Below are positions 59,897-64,000 of a DNA stretch of 64,000 bases, piece after piece. A program made the position numbers and the translations under genes. Position 1 is the stretch's first letter. Each line of letters opens with the position of its first letter. Location: assembly GCF_900156875.1 (NCBI RefSeq), contig NZ_LT707409.1, positions 3,156,909-3,220,908 on the forward strand. Direction: 5' to 3'. The notes below the pieces were generated by a model. It did not search any database. It saw nothing but the letters and a program-made list of their open reading frames with translations, and had not been told where the DNA came from. The DNA is from Robertmurraya dakarensis (GTDB taxonomy: Bacteria > Bacillota > Bacilli > Bacillales > Cytobacillaceae).

Positions 59897-59984
59897 TTTT
59901 CTTTCTTTTCTTTTTTGGCCCTTTTTTTGCCTGACAATCAAATTAGCTCTGTGGAAATCACCACAGAGCATCATCATTTCCCTT

Positions 59985-60032
59985 CGACAAAATCCGAGCA
60001 AATACGGGTCGTCACAGTGACCGCGATTTTAG
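59985..60032. repeat. GTCACAGTGAC palindrome module that ends the M28 peptidase gene
   Basis: CGACAAAATCCGAGC, ACGGGTCGTCACAGTGACCG (60004-60023). The M28 gene reads into it on the minus strand and takes its stop codon (60012-60014) from it. Same core as at 6830, 13146 and 61870. Confidence 0.8.
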
Positions 60033-60974
60033 TAGGTCGGTGAGCAATGTACTAAAAGTAGATAGATGTTCTTCTATTCTACCTGGGTACTCCTCTTCAA
60101 TAAACTCGATGGTGTCATTTTCTGTATGCCATACTCCCCCGTGCTTTTCTGTTTGGGTATATCCATCTTGATCACCGATTTCCCAGTTTGTTGCTTCAAG
60201 GTATCCGTATGGAATCCCTATCCCCTTAAACGGTGCATGGTCACTCCATTCTCCTGTTGTCCCTTCTGGGTATTCAGGGTTGAGACCTGGGTTCGTTCCG
60301 ACATCAAGTTTCTTCTTCTCAGCGATTTCCAGTGCTTGGTCACGAATAAATCCATCTTCACCTTCGCCACCATAAACATACATCTTGTCTCCAACTGCTA
60401 AACTGTCTAAATTGATCATGCCAACTGTGCTTTCAATATCCTCTTCAGACATATTTTCCGCATAATACTCCGACCCTGTTAACCCAACCTCTTCCGCCCC
60501 AAAGGCGATATAGACAATAGAGTATGGTGTTTTAATTTTCTTCAAGACTTCTGCTACCTCAAGCATTACACCGACCCCTGATGCATTATCATCAATGCCC
60601 TTGCCGACAGATACGGAGTCATAATGTGCCCCAACAATAATCTGTTTACTTGATTTTCCCGGCTTGTATGCAATGATGTTAGAAGAATCATAGGTTGAAC
60701 CTCTTCTCGTATAAGAAAACTCTTGTACCTCCGTTTCCAAGCCCATTTGTTCAAATTGATCTTTAATATATTGAGCTGCCTTTTCCTCATTCTCGGAACC
60801 CGCTACTCTCGATCCAATTTCATTAGCAAGATATTTCATATGCTCATACGCCAAAGCACCATTTTTATGCGCCAGAGAAGGATGGTATGTAACGGTTTGA
60901 GCTAAAGCACCCCCTACTAGTGAAAGAAAACCAAAAACCACTGCGACAATAAGCAAAGAGAATTTCTTTTTCAT
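60012..60974 (-). CDS. Secreted M28-family aminopeptidase
   Basis: 320 aa with a signal peptide (KKKFSLLIVAVVFGFLSLVGGALAQ). Zinc-site motifs: IIVGAHYDSVSVGKGIDDNASG (His, Asp, Asp, about 115-135), AFGAEEVGLTGSEYY (Glu-Glu), INLDSLAVGD (Asp) and the late His in HGGVWHTENDT. It is close to the Bacillus extracellular aminopeptidases that release N-terminal residues from peptides. The last residues (KSRSL) come from a dispersed repeat that supplies the stop codon, so the natural end may have been altered. Confidence 0.9.
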   Translation of the reverse strand: MKKKFSLLIVAVVFGFLSLVGGALAQTVTYHPSLAHKNGALAYEHMKYLANEIGSRVAGSENEEKAAQYIKDQFEQMGLETEVQEFSYTRRGSTYDSSNIIAYKPGKSSKQIIVGAHYDSVSVGKGIDDNASGVGVMLEVAEVLKKIKTPYSIVYIAFGAEEVGLTGSEYYAENMSEEDIESTVGMINLDSLAVGDKMYVYGGEGEDGFIRDQALEIAEKKKLDVGTNPGLNPEYPEGTTGEWSDHAPFKGIGIPYGYLEATNWEIGDQDGYTQTEKHGGVWHTENDTIEFIEEEYPGRIEEHLSTFSTLLTDLLKSRSL

Positions 60975-61105
60975 TGTATTGCCCCTTCCAATTTTGATTA
61001 TTAGCCACGAATACTTTATTCAAAGCAAATTCAAAATAGAATACTCTAAATTGGAAGATTTTGTGGGGGTTCTAACAGCTAACTTTAAAATAAAACAGAA
61101 AATTA

Positions 61106-61138
61106 AAAAGCCTCACAGAACACATTCTGTAAGGCTTG
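61106..61138 (-). terminator. Terminator of the glutathione peroxidase gene
   Basis: On the minus strand AAGCCTTACAGAA-TGTG-TTCTGTGAGGCTT then TTTAATT. Confidence 0.85.
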
Positions 61139-61151
61139 TTTTAACTTTTCC

Positions 61152-61688
61152 TTATATTAGTTTTTCAATATCCGCAGAAATTTCCTCTGGTGCAGTGCTA
61201 GGTGGATATCGCTTAACAATGTTCCCATCTTGGTCGATTAAAAACTTCGTAAAGTTCCATTTAATATTCGATCCTTCAAGATTTTCCGGGAAGTTCTTTT
61301 GTAGAATTTGATATAGTCTTCCGTTTGGATCCATTGCTTCTTCTTCCGGTCCTTGCTCCTTTAAATATTGGTATAGAGGATGGGTATTTTCTCCGTTCAC
61401 CTCAATCTTTTGAAAAAGCGGAAATGTTACATTGTAATTTAATGAACAGAATTCGCTGATTTCCTCATCTGTTCCAGGCTCTTGACCTGCAAATTGATTA
61501 CAAGGAAAGGCCAATACGGTGAAGCCCTTATCCTTGTAACTTTCATATAGCTTTTCCAATCCTTCGTATTGTGGAGTCAACCCGCATTTACTGGCAGTGT
61601 TCACAACCAATGCTACTTTACCTTTGTAATCTTCTAAACTAATCTCATTTCCATTTGATAGATTTGCTGAGAATGTATGTACAGACAT
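61152..61688 (-). CDS. Glutathione peroxidase-like thiol peroxidase (BsaA-like)
   Basis: 178 aa; catalytic Cys in VNTASKCGLTPQYEGLEKLY (about residue 35), then FPCNQFAGQEPG with the second Cys and Gln, and KWNFTKFLID with Trp-Asn, completing the tetrad. It is longer than classic BsaA (160 aa) by an insert near EQGPEEEAMDPNGRLYQILQ. Reduces peroxides using thioredoxin or similar in bacteria. The ATG is preceded by GAGGGAGTTGCGCT. Single-gene unit. Confidence 0.9.
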   Translation of the reverse strand: MSVHTFSANLSNGNEISLEDYKGKVALVVNTASKCGLTPQYEGLEKLYESYKDKGFTVLAFPCNQFAGQEPGTDEEISEFCSLNYNVTFPLFQKIEVNGENTHPLYQYLKEQGPEEEAMDPNGRLYQILQKNFPENLEGSNIKWNFTKFLIDQDGNIVKRYPPSTAPEEISADIEKLI

Positions 61689-61807
61689 AGCGCAACTCCC
61701 TCTTCATTGAATTTTAAGAATATTATAACATCTTGTTTCAATATTCAAAACAAAAGCGACTCCGCTTTCCCTATTCAAAGAGAAAAAGTAACACCAAAAC
61801 AGAAAGG

Positions 61808-61845
61808 AAAAGCCCCATAGAGACCACACTCTCCATAGGGCTTTA
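61808..61845 (-). terminator. Terminator of the urea-amidolyase operon
   Basis: On the minus strand AAAGCCCTATGGAG ... CTCTATGGGGCTTTT; downstream of the allophanate hydrolase stop. Confidence 0.8.
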
Positions 61846-61851
61846 CATTCG

Positions 61852-61898
61852 ACAAATTCCGAGCTTTTCCGGGTCGTCACAGTGACGACCCGACGTTT
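61852..61898. repeat. GTCACAGTGAC palindrome module that ends allophanate hydrolase
   Basis: GGGTCGTCACAGTGACGACCC (61871-61891) is a perfect 21-bp palindrome around one central base; the flank CGACAAATTCCGAGC matches the module at 59988. The gene stop codon (61877-61879) lies inside it. Confidence 0.85.
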
Positions 61899-63637
61899 GA
61901 AGCACCAACGTGACGCCAGCTACCAATGTGCGAAATATCTTCTCCTTCTGCATTTCCTTCACAAATGAACCCCGAAACTTCAGAACCATCCTCCAGCAAT
62001 ACTTTTCCGATTCCCAACGGAGATGGAATCAGCGTCGCAAAGGATCCTAACTTAGCTAACGGCATTTCCCAGATTTCCAGTTGAATAGAAGCACCGCGCT
62101 CCTGCCGGATTAACCCTGGCTTAGGCGGGTCGGATGGCAGTTTAATCATTTTATACACAGGAGCTGTTTTTGCTTCCCGGACAAACACCGCTCCGTGTTC
62201 AAGCATCTGCTTTTCTAATGGAAACCCGCGCATATGAAGCCCGCATACCGCTATCAAGGTCGTTTCCGCTTCCCCCTTCGGACGGCGTCCATTCAAAAAC
62301 AAATCAGCCAAGCCGGTAATATAATGCTCATTATCACTGCTTGAGAACAGCGTTATCCCAAATGGCAAGTCCTCACCAGCATCCTCTCCCGGCACCGCTA
62401 AAGCACAAAGATCAAGCAAATTACAGTGATTCGTATAAAGCCCCATATCACTATTGGTTTTTATCGGATTCTCCCTTACTTCATCGCGCGTCCATGTCCC
62501 GCCGGAAGTCGGCATAATCAGTACGGCATTTTTCAACTGCCCATGAGCTTTTTGCTTAAAAGCCTGCAGCTGATGCATCGCTTTAAAAACAGATGCAGCA
62601 TCATATTCCGAATTAGCACCAGAACGCAGCACCTTTTCGGTTACAGGAAATGCCACGTTTTCATTCGCTGTAATAAACTCTCCCAAACTAGCCCATCGTT
62701 CAGCAACCCATGGTCCATCATAAAGAGTAGCTGCCGCCTCAGATAAATAGCTTCCCTTTATATACTCAATCGGAATTCCGAGTTTTTCCACGCGTTCAAC
62801 AGCCGCTTCCCATGCCCTCTTATACTGTTCAGCAAAGGGACCAAAGAAAGTAAGAGGTTCTTTTACTAAAAGAATCTTCTCCGGCAATGCATCGCCCCTA
62901 CGCTTCACTTTTTTCGACCAAGGATCTTTAGCATCAAATCCCCGTACCACTTCATCAACCAGCATGGCATCACCCAAACCATTAACGAAAACCGTCACAC
63001 AGTCCAAGCTCGCACATGCCGGCACAACCCCTTTCACCGGCCATGCTCCTAAACTTGGTTTGTAACCAACAAGGCGATTTAGTGCAGCAGGCACACGTCC
63101 GGACCCGGCGGTATCTGTACCAAGCGCAAAAGCCACTAATCCGCGGGCGACGGAGACCGCTGAGCCGGAGCTCGACCCGCCGCTTATTAATTCAGGATTC
63201 AAAGCATTTCTCGCCTCACCATAAGGACTACGCGTTCCAACCAAGCCTGTAGCAAATTGATCTAAATTTGCTTTGCCTACCGGAATCGCTCCAGCATCGA
63301 TCAAACGCTTAACGACCGTCGCATGTTCATCCGGAGTATAAGCGTATTCAGCACAGCCTGCCGTTGTCGGGACTCCTGCAAGATCAATATTGTCTTTAAT
63401 CGCGAACGGAATGCCCCATAGCGGCTTCTGCCCTGGATCCATCTCCCGCAAATCCTCTAAATAAGGCTGAATCAACTCCATCGTCGGCGGCGTAATCCAT
63501 ATATTGAAATCCTTATCCTCTTCAGCACGCTTCACAATCTCCTCAACCACATCTACCGGGGTCCATTCACCAGATTCATATTTTTCCTTCAGCTCAGCTA
63601 TGGACAACGTTTGTGGCAGATTCAACACCTTCATCAT
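61877..63637 (-). CDS. atzF: Allophanate hydrolase (AtzF-like)
   Basis: 586 aa from the ATG at 63637 (AGAGAGGTGTTT ahead). The amidase-signature domain (about 1-450) has the triad Lys in IPFAIKDNID, cis-Ser in ISGGSSSGSAVSVARG and nucleophile Ser in FALGTDTAGSGRVPAALN. A distinct C-terminal domain (about 470-586, GLHMRGFPLEKQMLEHGAVF, then KMIKLPSDPPKPGLI) is the AtzF-type domain. It splits allophanate to ammonia and CO2, the second step of urea amidolyase. The ATG overlaps the end of the urea carboxylase gene by about 44 bp. The final SL comes from the dispersed palindrome. Confidence 0.93.
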   Translation of the reverse strand: MMKVLNLPQTLSIAELKEKYESGEWTPVDVVEEIVKRAEEDKDFNIWITPPTMELIQPYLEDLREMDPGQKPLWGIPFAIKDNIDLAGVPTTAGCAEYAYTPDEHATVVKRLIDAGAIPVGKANLDQFATGLVGTRSPYGEARNALNPELISGGSSSGSAVSVARGLVAFALGTDTAGSGRVPAALNRLVGYKPSLGAWPVKGVVPACASLDCVTVFVNGLGDAMLVDEVVRGFDAKDPWSKKVKRRGDALPEKILLVKEPLTFFGPFAEQYKRAWEAAVERVEKLGIPIEYIKGSYLSEAAATLYDGPWVAERWASLGEFITANENVAFPVTEKVLRSGANSEYDAASVFKAMHQLQAFKQKAHGQLKNAVLIMPTSGGTWTRDEVRENPIKTNSDMGLYTNHCNLLDLCALAVPGEDAGEDLPFGITLFSSSDNEHYITGLADLFLNGRRPKGEAETTLIAVCGLHMRGFPLEKQMLEHGAVFVREAKTAPVYKMIKLPSDPPKPGLIRQERGASIQLEIWEMPLAKLGSFATLIPSPLGIGKVLLEDGSEVSGFICEGNAEGEDISHIGSWRHVGASNVGSSL

Positions 63638-64000
63638 AAACACCTCTCTTTTCCTTCGTCATCGAAACAATCAATTGCCCTGCATGCACTTCCTCCCCTG
63701 GTGCTACATGAACGGAGTGAACATATCCATCGAACGGCGCAACCTGCGGGAATTCCATCTTCATACTTTCTTCTATTATAAGTGTATCGCCTTTCTTCAC
63801 TTCATCACCCTGTGCCACCAGGACCTTCCAGACACTTCCAGGCAGTGTACAGCGGACCGCTTCAGCACCTTCTGAAAGTTCTTCCTCCACCGGTTCTGCC
63901 GCTTCATGCTCAGAAATATATTCATCAAGCCCCAACTCACGCCATCTTTCCCTCTCAGCATCAAAGGCTGTTTGCTGTGTCTTTTTAAAAGCATCCGCAC
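63594..64000 (-). CDS. Urea carboxylase, C-terminal part (cut by window edge)
   Basis: The last ~135 residues are visible: DAFKKTQQTAFDAERERW leading into a biotinyl-lipoyl domain with the biotin-carrier site ESMKMEFPQVAPFDGYV (Lys in MKM). The rest lies beyond 64000. It makes allophanate from urea, bicarbonate and ATP and is directly followed, with overlap, by allophanate hydrolase, making a two-step ATP-dependent urea degradation operon. No urease gene is seen here. Confidence 0.85.
   Translation of the reverse strand, partial: ADAFKKTQQTAFDAERERWRELGLDEYISEHEAAEPVEEELSEGAEAVRCTLPGSVWKVLVAQGDEVKKGDTLIIEESMKMEFPQVAPFDGYVHSVHVAPGEEVHAGQLIVSMTKEKRGVYDEGVESATNVVHS

Overview
The window looks like a chromosomal piece of an endospore-forming, AT-rich Bacillaceae (Bacillus, Neobacillus or Mesobacillus type). 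Support: strong AGGAGG-type ribosome sites, GTG and TTG starts, an S-box (SAM-I) riboswitch, CcpA cre-like sites, an orphan sporulation-type histidine kinase, a Spo0E-like phosphatase, a LysM-3D cell-wall protein, the DUF1659/DUF2922 pair and a YmaF protein. No rRNA, tRNA or CRISPR array was seen.

Layout. 0-0.2 kb: end of an IS1182-type element. 0.2-6.6 kb: RraA-like protein plus tctCBA tripartite carboxylate transporter (minus strand), divergent from a LytS/LytTR two-component system. 6.6-17 kb: a low-complexity ORF, a LysM-3D protein, a PIN/AbrB toxin-antitoxin pair, an SMP-30 lactonase-like gene, a Kin-type kinase, an alcohol dehydrogenase, and an enoyl-CoA hydratase/3-hydroxyacyl-CoA dehydrogenase pair, separated by repeat-filled gaps. 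17-19.6 kb: small unknown genes and a MerR-HTH/DUF3967-like gene with a decayed duplicate. 19.8-25.5 kb: an acid-sugar catabolic locus (class II aldolase; RpiR regulator, GntP permease, dehydrogenase, DUF1537 kinase). 25.8-30 kb: DUF1659/DUF2922 genes, DUF421, YmaF and an M20 peptidase. 30.4-38 kb: a decay zone with an IS256 element, a RAYT transposase and broken copies of atoE, relE, yifB/comM, an mtnN-like nucleosidase and a small Zn-finger gene. 38-48 kb: TetR regulator, RND pump with its fusion protein, an S-layer-homology protein, a TolC-family protein and a lipoprotein. 48-54 kb: Spo0E-like gene, a NERD gene bracketed by phased repeat arrays, a pRiA4b ORF-3 protein, and mtnD with a glyoxalase behind a SAM riboswitch. 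54-64 kb: M20 amidohydrolase, YeeE/YedE transporter, a secreted DUF5602-like protein, AEC transporter, coiled-coil protein, M28 peptidase, glutathione peroxidase, and allophanate hydrolase with the end of urea carboxylase.

The most unusual features are the repeats. A palindromic family with core GGGACGGTTCT/AGAACCGTCCC is scattered from 6.6 to 38 kb. It often encloses a conserved terminator hairpin, and a RAYT gene at 36.2 kb is a natural candidate for moving it. Copies border truncated genes. A second palindrome, centred on GTCACAGTGAC, supplies the stop codon and the last two residues (-SL) of three unrelated genes. Two arrays of about 20.5-bp units flank the NERD gene. The RND operon and the TolC-family gene carry nearly the same TetR-type operator, pointing to one tripartite-like efflux regulon in a cell with a single membrane. 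All functional calls come from reading sequence and recalling families; no searches were run.
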